Shown: one piece after another, positions 1 to 11,478 of the stretch
How positions within the stretch are numbered: position 1 is the stretch's first letter
Layout of the letters: the number at the start of each line of letters is the position of its first letter
NCBI GenBank assembly: GCA_019400425.1
Contig: JAFREE010000015.1
Span: 124,001-188,000, forward strand
Direction of reading: 5' to 3'
Length of the DNA stretch: 64,000 nucleotides
DNA from: Hymenochaete sp. R1
Lineage: Eukaryota; Basidiomycota; Agaricomycetes; Hymenochaetales; Hymenochaetaceae
Position numbers and translations under genes: made by a program
Notes under the pieces: generated by a model
Told to the model about the DNA's origin: nothing
The model's input: the letters and a program-made list of their open reading frames with translations, nothing else
The model's database searches: none

Positions 1-240
1 AATGAGTGAAGTAGCTTGCTCAGGACCAAACGCGTCAGTTTGGAGTTTTGGTCAGTCGGCGGGGTATGCTTACATAACTTTCTTCCGAGATACTTGATTT
101 GTCTAGGCGACGTTATCACAGTCAAGTCCATGGTTCGTAGTTGCAATAAATGTCCATTGACGAAAACAATCGAAAAGAATGTCCCGCGAAACGCAAGTAA
201 AAGAGGTATATAGTACAAAGTCGTACCCTACGTATGCTCA
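1..240. other. Left-edge intergenic stretch
   Basis: This is the 3' flank of the Arf-GAP gene, which ends at 241 on the minus strand. Bases 30-65 hold one copy of the 36-bp element that also lies upstream of U6. I see no protein-coding gene here; the short open frame is not supported by any recognisable protein. Confidence 0.6.
30..65 (-). promoter_or_regulatory. Candidate snRNA upstream element, copy 1
   Basis: A 36-bp block, written on the plus strand as starting ACGCGTCAG and ending GTCGGCGGGGT, is identical to 53570-53605. The second copy is upstream of the minus-strand U6 gene, with its proximal edge 30 bases from the U6 5' end. The same spacing here would put a transcription start at about position 0, just outside the window on the minus strand. 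The identity is seen directly; the role as a small-RNA promoter element is inference. Confidence 0.55.
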
Positions 241-2264
241 TCATCGAGCAAAAGGGTTTGTCCCTCCTCCTCCCGACCCTCCTCCAGTCATCATATTTTG
301 GAACACCTGTTGAGCCTGCTGAGCATACCCAGAGTTCATCCCATTAGTTTCCATCCCATTCCCTCCAGCACCGCCGTATTGCGAGTACTGTTGCTGTTGG
401 GGCGGCATCGGAGAAAAGAACGGAGGTGTCGGGGCTGACTGCTGCATTCCACTACCATTTGCGCCATACTGGTTTGCGTTGTTCCCATTTCCGTTCCCAA
501 ACGGACTTGGTGTATGCTGTGGTATGAATGAAGGCGACGACCCCATACCCACACCCATACCCATTCCATATCCCAACGAATTCGGAGCACTCGCGCTTAG
601 CCCATTCGGATCGCCCGGTATAGGCATGCTCACGCTCCTTATGTTGTTCATCCCAGACGGTGACGGCGCGAACGGCATCCCAGCACCAGGGCTTACGCTC
701 TGTCTTTGACTCTGTCCCTGACCCAACGCCGAAGCCGAACTTGGGCTCAGACCTGAGAAAGAGTTGGACGCGGAGGTAGAGGTGGAGGGGGAATTGAAGT
801 TTGCATATGGGTTCGACGAGGCGAATGGCGAGGAGGTCGTGGAAGGCATTGACATCGGGGTGGGTTGTGCAAATGATGGTCCTGAGAGGGCGTTGTTCAT
901 ACCAGTAGGTTGAGAGCCAATCGGGTAGGGCGAGGTTCCAGTGCTATACTGCGGGGTGAATGAATGAGATGAGAAGGGTTGCTGCTGTGGTTGGAACTGG
1001 GGCTGGGGCTGCGAAGAGGGAGCTCCGGTATATTGGAGCGGGAGGGACGAGTTCGCTGTAGGGGCCTGTAGACCTATGAGGTCAGAGAAGGTCGAGCTTG
1101 TTAGCGCTGCTTGTTGATGTTGGGGCGGCGGCTGCGGTTGCTGTGGTTGGAACGGTGGATTGTTTGTGGACGTGTACGCGTTGGAAGAGATGGGGAAAGG
1201 GTTAAAGCTGGACGTACGTCCCCCACTGGCAGGAGCGACCATAGTGTTCACGCCGACGTTTGACGTCGTGTGACCCGAGCTCAAGGACCGATTTTCCATT
1301 GCCTGTGCGGAAGGCACTTGTATTCCTGACGTCGTGGACGGTGGATATTGGTTGGGGTGGGATTTGGGTGTATGGGACGCCTCGGAGCGTATGGGAGCCG
1401 TCTGGGATCGAGTCGGCGGGGGTAAACCAGTGGACGAGGACAAAGATCTGGATGGGCCAAGCTGTTCTACAGCTCTTGCCGACCGCGATCGAAAGCGTTT
1501 GAATTCATATTTTGCTGACACCAGCGAATACAAATCTTAGCGACAAAACTTGCAGAGGTCATGCTCTGTAAAGGGGGGCTCACATCGAATGTACTTCTCG
1601 AGCTCACTATCTCGTTCCGACTCCTCCATGTTCGTAGGAAGCGGGTGTTTCTTCTCATCCGGGTTGTAGTATTCATTAGACTTAAGATTCCCGATTTTCT
1701 TCATGTTCTGTTCGGAAGGTGTTTTAGTTGAAGTGCAATCTTGAGAAGGGAGGACGAAATGAAGGACACGCACGTCGACTTGCTCCTTCGTCCATGAATC
1801 AAGAGTGACACTCTTTCTGCGAGCAAATGGAATAGATAAAGATCCGTATAAGCCGTTATGCACCTTTGGCAGACGTACACTTTTGTGATATGTGTGCCGA
1901 TTCCGCGATGAATGCTAGCGCAATGGACGCTACGGGAGCAAATCGCCCGTCAGCTTTTGCAGCGATATTAATGAAATGAACGTACCAGAGGAAGATACCG
2001 AGATTGTGAGAAGCCCATCTTGGAGCTTTCGCTGTGTATTCGATAACAATGATTCATTGAGCCAGGTCAGGATAGAATCGGAGATGAACACGCGAGCACC
2101 TTTGCAATCCGCACATGAATCTGCTCAAAAAACCGTGAGTCGAGCAAGACTATAATAGTATTCAAGTTGATGAACGCACCGTTTCCGGGCTGAGCGACGA
2201 GGTCAAGCAAGATCCGTTGATTCCTGTCTGCTGTAATTTTACTGACTTTGGTCGTATGAGACAT
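241..2264 (-). CDS. Arf GTPase-activating protein, AGE2/SMAP type
   Basis: This is a multi-exon gene starting at 2264 (MSHTTKVSKI). Joined exons give a full ArfGAP zinc finger: CADC, then PRWASHNLGIFLC, VHC, and IHRGIGTHITKV. The C-x2-C-x16-C-x2-C zinc ligands and the arginine finger in PRWAS are present. The domain continues with VKSVTLDSWT, MKKIGNLKSNEYY and KYIRSKYEFKRF. The last exon (241-1514) encodes about 420 residues rich in Gln, Pro, Ser and Gly and ends in NPFAR, a layout common in fungal Arf-GAPs of vesicle traffic. Such proteins stimulate GTP hydrolysis on Arf at the Golgi and endosomes. Introns are about 50-70 bases. It is divergent from the FAD synthase gene. The ArfGAP call is firm; assignment to AGE2 rather than another SMAP-like member is likely but not proven. 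Confidence 0.88.
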
Positions 2265-2793
2265 ATTTGTCGCAGGTTCGAAGACTCGAGATGAGTGTTA
2301 GCAGGCAACTTCAAAAATCAGCCGCTTCTGGAGATGACGGCACGGTAACTCGAAGGGTCACGATACGCGGGGGTTGTCCGACGACCACCACGCTCCACGA
2401 CGCTTACAACGACGCTCACAACGACAACAAAAGATAAAACGCCACTGAGACTGGCAAGCAGCAGCGACGACGACGATACTCACGAGTCGACGACTATTAC
2501 GTCGTGTTTCGGGCACAGACGCATATAGTCACCTCCAACGCCAACAGCGTGCGATCTCCCCGGCATCGTCCTCAGCCTCAACGCCCGTTCCCTCACGTCC
2601 CAAATACCAGACCACCGGCGCCGTCTTCTGTCCGCCCACTCCATTCACCCTTTCTCAACGTGTCGTTTTGGGGCTAAACCCGACGTCATCGCGCAAGCTC
2701 ATCATTTGCGCGTTTTCTACTACTATTTCTACTATCTCTTCTAGAGCATTCTCATCGTTCGCTTCTACCTTTTCCTCTACATCAAAGACAAGC
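2265..2793. other. Divergent promoter, Arf-GAP / FAD synthase
   Basis: This 529-base region lies between two divergent start codons. It contains repeated ACGAC runs (about 2380-2480) and a pyrimidine-rich stretch ahead of the plus-strand start. An open frame upstream of 2794 (Ser-rich) has no ATG before it, so it is read as 5' UTR. I see no clear TATA box or other gene. Confidence 0.5.
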
Positions 2794-4278
2794 ATGGTTC
2801 ACGAAGTTAATGGTAATACGTTGAAGGACGCAAACTTGAGAAGGGGGATGTTCGACCCCGTGCAGGTCGCTGCTGATGTGTACGACTTGGCCCGCTCTGA
2901 TGCCCCCGTTGCGCCGCTCGTGAGAGAGGCACTGGACGTTATCGAGCAGGCATTGGACACTCACGGGTGCGCCAAAAAATCCATGTCCCCGGGACATTCA
3001 CAAATAGATGAGACTCGTGCTGACGAAGAATATTGTCAAGGCAGGAGCACGTCGCGCTGAGCTTCAATGGTGGTAAAGACTGTAGGTCGTTGCAATCAAC
3101 TTCTCAGAGCCCTTTCATCTCACAAAAGCACGATCCTCTCGCATTCGCGCACACACCACAGGTACGGTCCTCCTACACCTCTACGTCGCCGCCCTTGGTG
3201 CCCGACACCCACCACGACAAGGCACGACGCTCCGTATCCCAACGCTCTACATTCCGCTCCCGAGCCCCTTCACCGAGCTCGAAACTTTCATCACATCCTG
3301 CACGCACACCTATGGCCTCGACCTCTACCACTGCTCCCCACCTCCGCCATCCAACAGCGAGTCCGACGTGCCCATGCCAATCGAGAGCGTTACAAGACCC
3401 GCAACGCCTTCAGTATCTTCTCCCTCCTTGGCGGACCCCCTCCTCCGAATCAAACTCACTAACGGCTCCGGAACCTCCGACGTAAGCGGCAGCGAACCCA
3501 CTGCGACTGCGAACTCGAGCAACCCCGTAGCAGTTGGGAAATCCAGAGGCGGCGAAGGCATGCGGCGCGCACTCGCCGTATACAAATCGGCTTTCCCCGC
3601 TGTCGACGCGATCCTTGTCGGGACGCGGCGCGGGGACCCACATGGCGCCCACCTGGGGTTCCGCAACCCGACAGACGCAGATTGGCCTGCGTTCGAGCGC
3701 GTACATCCGATCATAAATTGGGGGTATGCGGATGTGTGGGCGTTCTTGAGAGGGTTGGGGGTACCGTATTGTGGGCTCTATGACCAGGGGTGAGTTTTTG
3801 GGATGTTCTTTTTTGTGCGCCTTTTTCTTTGGACAGTTGATGAATCTCACGTTTGATGTTTGGTGCTCTTTTTGTTTTTATTTAAAAAACAAACATCGAA
3901 AGGTACACGAGCCTCGGGTCGACGTATAATACGTTCCCGAACCCCGCGTTGCGCATCACCACATCCTGCTCGTCCAACACGGAAGACCTCACCACCGAAG
4001 CCGACCTCCTCATCACCGACACTGCCCCGCCGGGGTTAGGTTCGATGTCGAAAGACGAACCGTTAATGCGGGACGCGTCTATGTCGGGGAGTGTTACGCC
4101 CGCTTTGGAGGATCCTGGCGTAGGCATGAGTGCGAAGGGAGCAGTCGGGATGGGTTCGGGTCCAGAATTGCCGCGATACAGACCTGCGTATGAGCTTTTG
4201 GATGGCACGCTCGAGAGGGCGGGAAGGGGGAGCGGGGGGCCGAAAACGCGCTCACACTCTACGTCTGTACCATCATAA
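2794..4278 (+). CDS. FAD1: FAD synthase (FMN adenylyltransferase)
   Basis: Exons 2794-2966, 3041-3081, 3162-3789 and 3903-4278 join in phase to 405 residues. The product transfers AMP from ATP to FMN to make FAD. It belongs to the PAPS-reductase-like fold of fungal FAD1, in the cytosol or mitochondria. Hallmarks are the nucleotide-binding loop VALSFNGGKDCTVLLHLY, the GTRRGDPHG motif, and the block INWGYADVWAFLR followed by PYCGLYDQGYTSLGS. The start at 2794 (MVHEVNG) has a good context and is the first usable ATG. The segment between the PP-loop and GTRRGDP is longer than usual and Ser/Pro-rich, and the C-terminal tail after the catalytic region is low complexity. Confidence 0.93.
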
Positions 4279-4811
4279 CATTGTTCCCTCTTACATATGA
4301 CTAGCATTGGAAGTTAGGGACTGGAAAGGCAATTGAAGGAAAGGAACATTACAATAAGCTTGACAGCAGGATTTGAAGTAGAGGTATACGTGTATTTGGT
4401 AGTATACTACATGCCCACACACATGGAATATTCGGACTATTTTGCTCAGCATTCTACCGTCTATGCTTCCGAAGTGCATTCTTTAAAATACCTAAACTTT
4501 GAAACTAGCCGCTAGTATGATACTCTCCTCTAGGCTCTAGTCGAGATAAGCAAATATGTAAGGAGAAGAAACCGAAAGGACATGTTGCAGGGCGCGATGA
4601 GGTATACTATGATATAACTTGTCCGTATACTGCAGAAGCCCCTTTCCGAAGTCGAAAATCGAAATTGTAGTAGAAATAATGTAATGACCTCACCCCCCAT
4701 CTCCTCATTCACGCGCCAAGTGGACCAGAAATTGAAAGGGTCGAAGGTCGAAAGACAGGAAACACGAACAGTAATAGTAACGAAGAACAAACGTGCATTT
4801 TGCATTCCCCC
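4279..4811. other. Convergent 3' region
   Basis: The 3' ends of FAD synthase (plus) and the nucleotide-sugar transporter (minus) face each other here. The sequence is AT-richer than its neighbours and I see no gene or strong repeat. Confidence 0.5.
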
Positions 4812-6226
4812 TCACTCCGGCTTTGCGCTACCGCCCACCTCCTTCCTGCCCGCCTCAATTTCGTCCATGGGCACGCGTTCGTACGCTTTCTCCGCTTCTG
4901 CAGCGGAAGACGAAGTGGAAGCAGAGGTGTGGGATTGCGACTCGACGTGTTTGACCCAGGTGTAGTATACCGATCCACCGAGGATGATGGCAATAGAGGC
5001 TGCGCGACCGCTACCACGAGCAAACGTATCGAGGTCAAGGCCCGCTTTCGAGGAGACTATGTAAGGGAACTTGGAAACAAGGGCTCACCTGGAGATGATG
5101 TCCCCGAAAATCCATACACCGAGGAAGGATGCTGCGACGCCGCGTACGGCGGAGGAGACCATGTGCGTGATGGGCGAGGTGACTTTAATGCTGAGGAGAC
5201 TCGCAATGCCCATCAAGAACCCGAAGACACCTGTGATGAGTGTTCCCCAAATGAACGTCCCTAGCTTGCCCGCGCCCTCATCCACACCACCTTGCCCGAA
5301 CACAAGCTTCGCGACCTCCGGAATCTCCCCACTCACAAGCACCACCCCACTCAACACGATCGCGGAAAGCAAATTCGTATACCAACAAAGCGCAAGCGCC
5401 GAGTCTCCCAATAGTTTTATCGCCTTCTTGATAACGACTGCGTGGAGAGCCGTTGTGAGCGACGAGACAACACCGAAAAAGACACCATGCGGGGAGACGG
5501 GGACGTTGTCGAGGAAGACACCTGTGAAGAAGCCGAGGGTGACAAGTGCGCAGGCGAGGAGGATGGGAAGGGAGGGGCGGGCGGATAGGAAGAGGAAGGA
5601 AGTTAGGACTGTGAGGGGAAGGACGAGGCCGCGGGCGACTTGGTAGAAAGAGGCGTCGACGTATTTGAGAGTGAAGTTGCTGAAGCTACGAATCGAAATA
5701 AAGAAAGAAAAAAATATAAGTGAGGGGGGTGTTAGAGGGTGTTTGAGGGGATAGTGGATAGGACGATACCTGAGCCCGATAACGTTGAGGATGACCATTG
5801 GTGCGAGGCCCTTGCAGAGCTCGATGTCGATGTAAAAAGGAACCTTGAGGAGACCGAGGGCGTGGCATGCACAGAAGAGGAGGACGGCGATGAGGAGCTG
5901 GCAGAGGAGGAAGAAGAGCGGTACGGAAGAGCTGTTGAGCACCCATTTGTTTCTGATTTGCGTTATTCCTTAAGCATTGGGTCATTCGATAGTTAACGTG
6001 GAGACGTACGCGATGACCATCTGTGATGTTTGTTAGCATCGTATAAGGCGAGATAGAGATATCATGGATACTGGTACTCACGGCTAGGGCAGCTACCATG
6101 TAGAATGACACGGTACCAAACTGAAAAATAAAGTAAGTTAAAATAACTTGAACTGAAAGAATGAAATGACAGTGTACGTACGACAAGCAGCCTTTCAGGC
6201 GGTCTTGGAACATTTGACTGAGGCAT
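4812..6226 (-). CDS. Nucleotide-sugar transporter, GDP-fucose (SLC35C1) type
   Basis: Six exons join in phase to 357 residues: 6182-6226, a 39-base exon near 6080-6120, 6010-6020, 5770-5952, 5089-5685 and 4812-5010. The product is a polytopic DMT-superfamily carrier. Conserved SLC35C1-like blocks include LKYVDASFYQVARGL, GVFFGVVSSLTTALHAV, WYTNLLSAIVL, KVTSPITHMVSSAVRG and SVYYTWVKHVE. The length is close to the roughly 360 residues of animal GDP-fucose transporters. It would exchange a GDP-sugar for GMP across the Golgi membrane. GDP-fucose is favoured because both GDP-fucose-making enzymes lie in this window, but GDP-mannose or another substrate is not excluded. Exon 3 is only 11 bases (see findings). 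The start codon is 158 bases from that of MRE11, on the opposite strand. Confidence 0.82.
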
Positions 6227-6383
6227 TACGGGCTGTGATTGTAAAATTCCGGGGAGGAGACGATGAAGGGAAGAGGCTGAGGGACAACGTCGAGTCCGCA
6301 GTCGACGACGAGGGAGCGTGTCGCGCGTTGCATCGCGTCGCGTCTTACTGGATCTCCCTCACAGGCTTTGTCAACGAGCAGCC

Positions 6384-9300
6384 ATGCCAAAAGTCTCTCA
6401 ACCTTTCCCTCCAAACGGCACGCATTAATTTTATGTTATTTATTCTGGTGGTTTCTGACCGAGAACGCTGCATAGACGTTGAAGATACTATAAAGATATT
6501 ACTCGCAACTGACAACCACATCGGCTACCTCGAACGCGATCCTATTCGAGGTAGGGACTCGCTTGACACGTTCGAAGAAATCCTCCAGCTTGCAGTCAAG
6601 AACGATGCAAGTCTCATTTATCAAATGAATGCTGTATTCCGGAACTTAACCGTGACTTTGTGTCTAGGTTGACTTCATTTTGCTCGCCGGTGACCTCTTT
6701 CATGAGAACAGACCCTCTCGCGACTGTATATACCGCGTCACTGCACTGCTGAGAGAATACACAATGGGAGAGAAACCCGTCCAGGTTGAGCTCCTCAGTG
6801 ACCCGGACGAAGGCAAAGCTGCAGGATTCTCGTGAGTCTTTCCCCCACCATTGTATTTTTGTAATGCTCGTGTTCGTTAGCTTACACGGAACTCCTTCAG
6901 CTTCCCAGCAGTAAACTACGAGGACCCTAACTTCAACGTCGGCATTCCTGTATTCTCGATCCACGGCAACCACGACGACCCACAAGGCGCAGGTCCAGTG
7001 AGCGTGGTCACTTCTCACTCACTCTTCCAATAATGACCCAGCGCCATGGCACGCACACAGGAAGGTGCTCTCTGCGCTCTCGACCTCCTCTCCGTCACCG
7101 GCCTTCTGAACTACATGGGCAAGATCGACCTCCCTTCCTCCGACGCCGACGCCGCATCCACAGGCATCGCCGTCCGGCCCGTTCTCCTCCGCAAAGGCAC
7201 CACAAAGCTCGGTCTCTACGGTATTGGTAACGTGAAGGACGCAAGGATGCATTTTGAGCTGAGGAGTAATCGTGTTAGGATGTATATGCCAAGGGATAAA
7301 GTGGATTGGTTTAATATTCTTTTGTTGCATCAGAATAGGTGCGTATGGTGACTTGTGTTTGTGGTGGGGGGTCGACAGCTGACGAAAACCTTGGGTTTAC
7401 ATATTATATAGGGTAAAGCGCGGACCGCAGGAAAGTGTCCCGGAGGGGATGTTTGACGATAGCATTGACCTCGTCGTATGGGGACACGAACACGACTGCC
7501 GTATCATCCCCGAGCCTGTCGCAGGCAAGGAATACTACATCACCCAACCAGGCTCATCTGTTGCTACCTCCCTAGCAGATGGCGAGTCTCTTGAAAAGTA
7601 AGTACAATGAAAATCCATCAGCGAGAGGTCAAAGGAACTCAAATTATGATTTCTTTTCTTGAAAAATATTTCATTCTGTTCTTGCCTGCAATATGAAAAA
7701 GACATGTCGCGCTCATGCAGATCCGAGGCAAGGAATTCCACATGGAGCCTATCCCGCTGCGCACTGTCCGTCCATTCGTGATCGACGAGGTCGTGCTCAT
7801 TGAGGCCGCAGAGGACGAAGGCTTCGATGTGACCAACCAGATTGAAGTAGGGAGTTTCTTGAAGAAGAGGGTGTGTACCGGTTTTTTTTTGCTTCGTTCT
7901 TTTTTTTTGTCGCATTCTGTAGTGGCTGACCTCTTTTTTAAAATTTTGGTACAGGTGAACGAGTTAATAGATAAAGCGAACGCACAATGGGAGGAACGGA
8001 ACACTCAGGCTCTCGAACGCGGTGAGGAAGCACTGCCGGCCATGCTCCCCCTCGTCCGTCTCAAGGTCAGCTTCCCATAACTTTGGGAAGGGAAAAGAGA
8101 TGCCTCGTATCTCCCAAAACTGATCAACTTCCATACGAACTATACGCAGGTCGACACGACAGAGGTAGCCGAGATGTCCAACCCCATCCGCTTCGGCCAA
8201 GAATTCACTGGCCGCCTCGCAAACCCACGCGACGTCCTCACCTTTCACCGTTCCAAGCGCTACGTCTCCCGTAAAAAATCCTCGAAAGGAGACGACGAGG
8301 AAGAGGTGATGCTGAGTATAGATGACCCAAACGTGAGCGCGAGCGAGAAATTGCAGCGCGTGAGGGTGGGTACACTTGTGAAGGAGTACTTGGGGGCGCA
8401 GGAGATGCAACTGTTGGGAGAGATGGGGATGAGCGATGCGATTGAGGTGTTTGTCGAGAAAGATGATCCACATGCGATCTCTTCGTGAGTGGGCTTAATT
8501 TCTTTTTCTTTTTCTAAGACTTTTAGATGCATTTTTTTTTCATTTAAAAAAGTGGGGTTGTGGATGTAGGACTGACGATTGATTGATTGTGCAGGTATGT
8601 GAGCGCAAACCTTCGGTCGTTGATGAAGGGCGTGAAAACCAATGGGGCGATCGAGGAAGAGACTTTAGATGATGCTGTACGACTTTTCCTCTACCCATTT
8701 ATACCATTTCCCAAATTAAACCACCTCACCACCACAGGTCCAAGAAGCCCGCAAACGCCACGAAGAAGAATACAAAGAACGCCAACACGGAAACAGCGGC
8801 TCTAACTCCAACGCCGGAAGTAGATCGAGAAAGAATGGGGGAGTCGCGGGAGGTTCTGACGCAGAGTCAGTGGACTCGATGATGATAGATCTGGATAACG
8901 ACGACTTTGACGTGGAGGAAGACGAGCCTGAGCCGCCGAAGAAAAGAGGCGGGACGACAACAGGGAGGGGAAGGGGGAGAGGAGGGGCGAAGACGGCTGC
9001 GGCGCCGAGGAAAGGCGTAGGGAGGGGGAAAAAGAATAGTCGGGTGAGTTTTCTTCTGCAGCATTTTTTGAATGAAGTGTCCTGAAAATGGATGTTGTAG
9101 GTCAGCGACGATGACGATGAGGACGACGATGTCCAAATAGACGATGAAGATGAAGACGAGCCTGCTCCGGTACCGAAAAAGACGAATCGGGCTGCTGTTT
9201 TGAAGTACATTTTGACCGTTTCTTTCTCATATAATTGGCCTTACACATATGGAACTATTTAGCAAAACCTCTGCGACGACCTCGCGAAGGACGCCGTCGA

Positions 9301-9541
9301 AGTCGGCGACCGGGAATAGCAAGGTCAAGCAGTCGACGTTGACATTCGCGCCGTCGGGGACGCGTGGTGGGCGCGGGACGAGGGCGGCTGCGACGACTTC
9401 GCGGTCGAGAACAAAAAAAGTGGTACGTAGAAATACGGTCTCACCTATATGACAAGCATGCTTAAACGTGAATATGCGCATTTACAAATTTTACTGGCAC
9501 CGTATTTGCAGGTGGAGATTAGCGACGACGACGACGACTGA
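6384..9541 (+). CDS. mre11: MRE11 double-strand-break repair nuclease
   Basis: Fourteen exons join to 728 residues. The protein is the nuclease of the Mre11-Rad50-Nbs1 complex, which senses and trims DNA ends in the nucleus. Phosphoesterase motifs are clear: [45 protein letters not shown] and [10 protein letters not shown] capping domain follows ([16 protein letters not shown]), then an acidic and GR-rich tail (GRGRGRGG) and a final ISDDDDD. Exons: 6384-6417, 6476-6606, 6668-6831, 6901-6997, 7061-7338, 7412-7597, 7702-7870, 7955-8065, 8150-8484, 8595-8676, 8738-9043, 9101-9204, 9263-9422, 9512-9541. The intron at 6607-6667 is GC-AG. The start at 6384 (MPKVSQPF) needs another GC-AG intron, 6418-6475; the alternative is an in-frame ATG at 6433 without that intron. 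Confidence 0.95.
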
Positions 9542-9683
9542 ATCGAAGCCAAAATCACATACTCTGGAATGGTGTGGGGTATCTTGTCGTTGAATCTCAT
9601 CTCGGAATACATCTTATTCTCGCATATTCACCTTCCATTTCATTATATCGTAAAGGCCCGACAGCCTTTGTAATACACGTAGA

Positions 9684-11215
9684 TTAGATTATAATCTGTA
9701 TCATTTCCGTCTCCCCATCCATTCTATCCCCGCCCATGATCCTCTCCGTCAATGCCTCACAAACCACAAGCCGATGCACCCTCCCTAAGCATCTCAACGT
9801 CTGCACGTCCCTCACGCTCTTCACCTCACCTGGAACCCTCCAACCTCCCCTCGAGATTCTCTCCAGTGTCTCCCTCGTCTCCGTGTCGTACAGGTGCATA
9901 CAGGTATATACATCCGAGTCCCCTGCGGGTTCCCCGTATTCCGTTGGTTCATCTTCTCTTTCTCCTTCGCGGGTACGGCGACGACTTCTCATGATCTCCA
10001 CCACAGCCCTCTCAACGTCCACTCGTCGCACGCGTGGACCCCAGATACTCCCACGATAAACGTCGACGAGCTTGACGCTTCGGAGATGAGGAAGGGCGTT
10101 AGCGCAGACGATCCGTGCGATATCGACTGGGTCGAGAAAGGTGGTTTGGCCGATGTGAATTGTTTCCAGCTTCAATCCTTCACCCACACCCACACCGGCT
10201 GACGCGTTATCGTTCTCTTTCCGATGGTGGCTATTGAGATTCGAGGTGGTGTTGTGCTGTGCGCTCAAGGGACGAAAGGTGGGGCTGTCATCTGTGAAGC
10301 CTAGGGCGCCTGCGAGTGTCGCGCGGGCTGGGAATAGACCGGGAATTGCGGAGGAGGTAGGGATGGAGTGGATAGCGTCTAAAGGCTGTATGGGGAAAGC
10401 CATATTAGCGAGTTTGAGGTGACGAAGACGGGACCATGCTCGGAGGGCCTTGAAGATACGTATGACGGAGGGAGGGACGATCTGCGCGGTGCCCGAAGTA
10501 ATCGAGGGTAGGTGCACATCGAAAAGTAAAAAAAAAGTGATTTCTTTTGTCAGACATATGTTTCGAAAAGAGAAATTGAGGGAGAAACGGATGTACTCAC
10601 GGCGATGGAGAAGTGGTGTCCTGGGTCAGGTCCTGTCCAGATGAACGATTCGGGGCTATTTGAAGAACACGGACATGCATGAGAATACACGAACGGAATC
10701 AAAAGTATTACAGTTCCGCCTTACGCCGTGAGCTTGAGAGCCTCATACAAGAACTCCCCATTCGCATCTATGTTGTGCGAATTCAAACACAGCTCCAGGC
10801 AATCCAGCTCAAGAACGTCGTCGTCGCGGTCACCTTTTGTACCCTTTGTTCCTCGGGCCGTTGCTACATGCTTTAGATCTGGATTATCGTCGACGCTCTT
10901 GATCCTCGACCTCATCTCAAGCATCTTCTCAATCGCTCCTTTCAACAACGGGAAGAGCCGAAAGTCGACAGTCCCTCCCGCGAGCGTCACGCTCAGCGAT
11001 TTTGGATGACACACGAGGGTCGTGCATTGATCTGTGAAGGCGCTGAGCTGAGCTAGGGAGTGGAAACGGATGTGTGTGTGGAGGGTGAGGAGAGCGAGGT
11101 GAGAGAGGGTGGTGTGGGAGGTGAGGATGGGGAGAAGGGTGCGTACGGAAGGGTCGAGGACGAGGTAGGAGGTGATTTCGAGGAGGAGCTCAGCGGGTAG
11201 GGAGAGAATGTTCAT
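9684..11215 (-). CDS. F-box-like protein
   Basis: Exons 10725-11215, 10601-10655 and 9684-10481 join in phase to 447 residues. The N-terminus, MNILSLPAELLLEITSYLV, is a typical short F-box of the large Agaricomycete F-box family, which binds Skp1 in SCF ubiquitin ligases. The rest has scattered Leu-rich stretches (LRAWSRLRHLKLANMAF, LPHLRSVKLVDV) consistent with irregular leucine-rich repeats that would bind a target. There is no catalytic motif. The target is unknown. Confidence 0.72.
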
Positions 11216-11478
11216 TTAGTCTAGAGTGTAGTCGTCTAGTGTATACTTATCTCTACAAGCTAAGGTTTTGAAAGAAATTCAGGTCGGTTCAAGTTGAGTG
11301 CACCACTTCAAGTTGCCAGTGAGGGGTGCTGGTAGAGACATCGAAGGTCGAGTGAGACTGAGATTCTAAATGAGTGATCTCGGAAACAGATTGATAACGG
11401 AGAGTATAGATTCCCACGCCACTATCTTACACATTCTCCGCGTTCCGCCCCGCCCAGAGACTCTGGCATTCAAACACG

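Noticed and set aside
2668..2793. A Ser-rich extension of FAD synthase resembling a mitochondrial presequence
   Set aside because: The frame opens with TTG, not ATG; the first ATG is at 2794, so the stretch is treated as 5' UTR.
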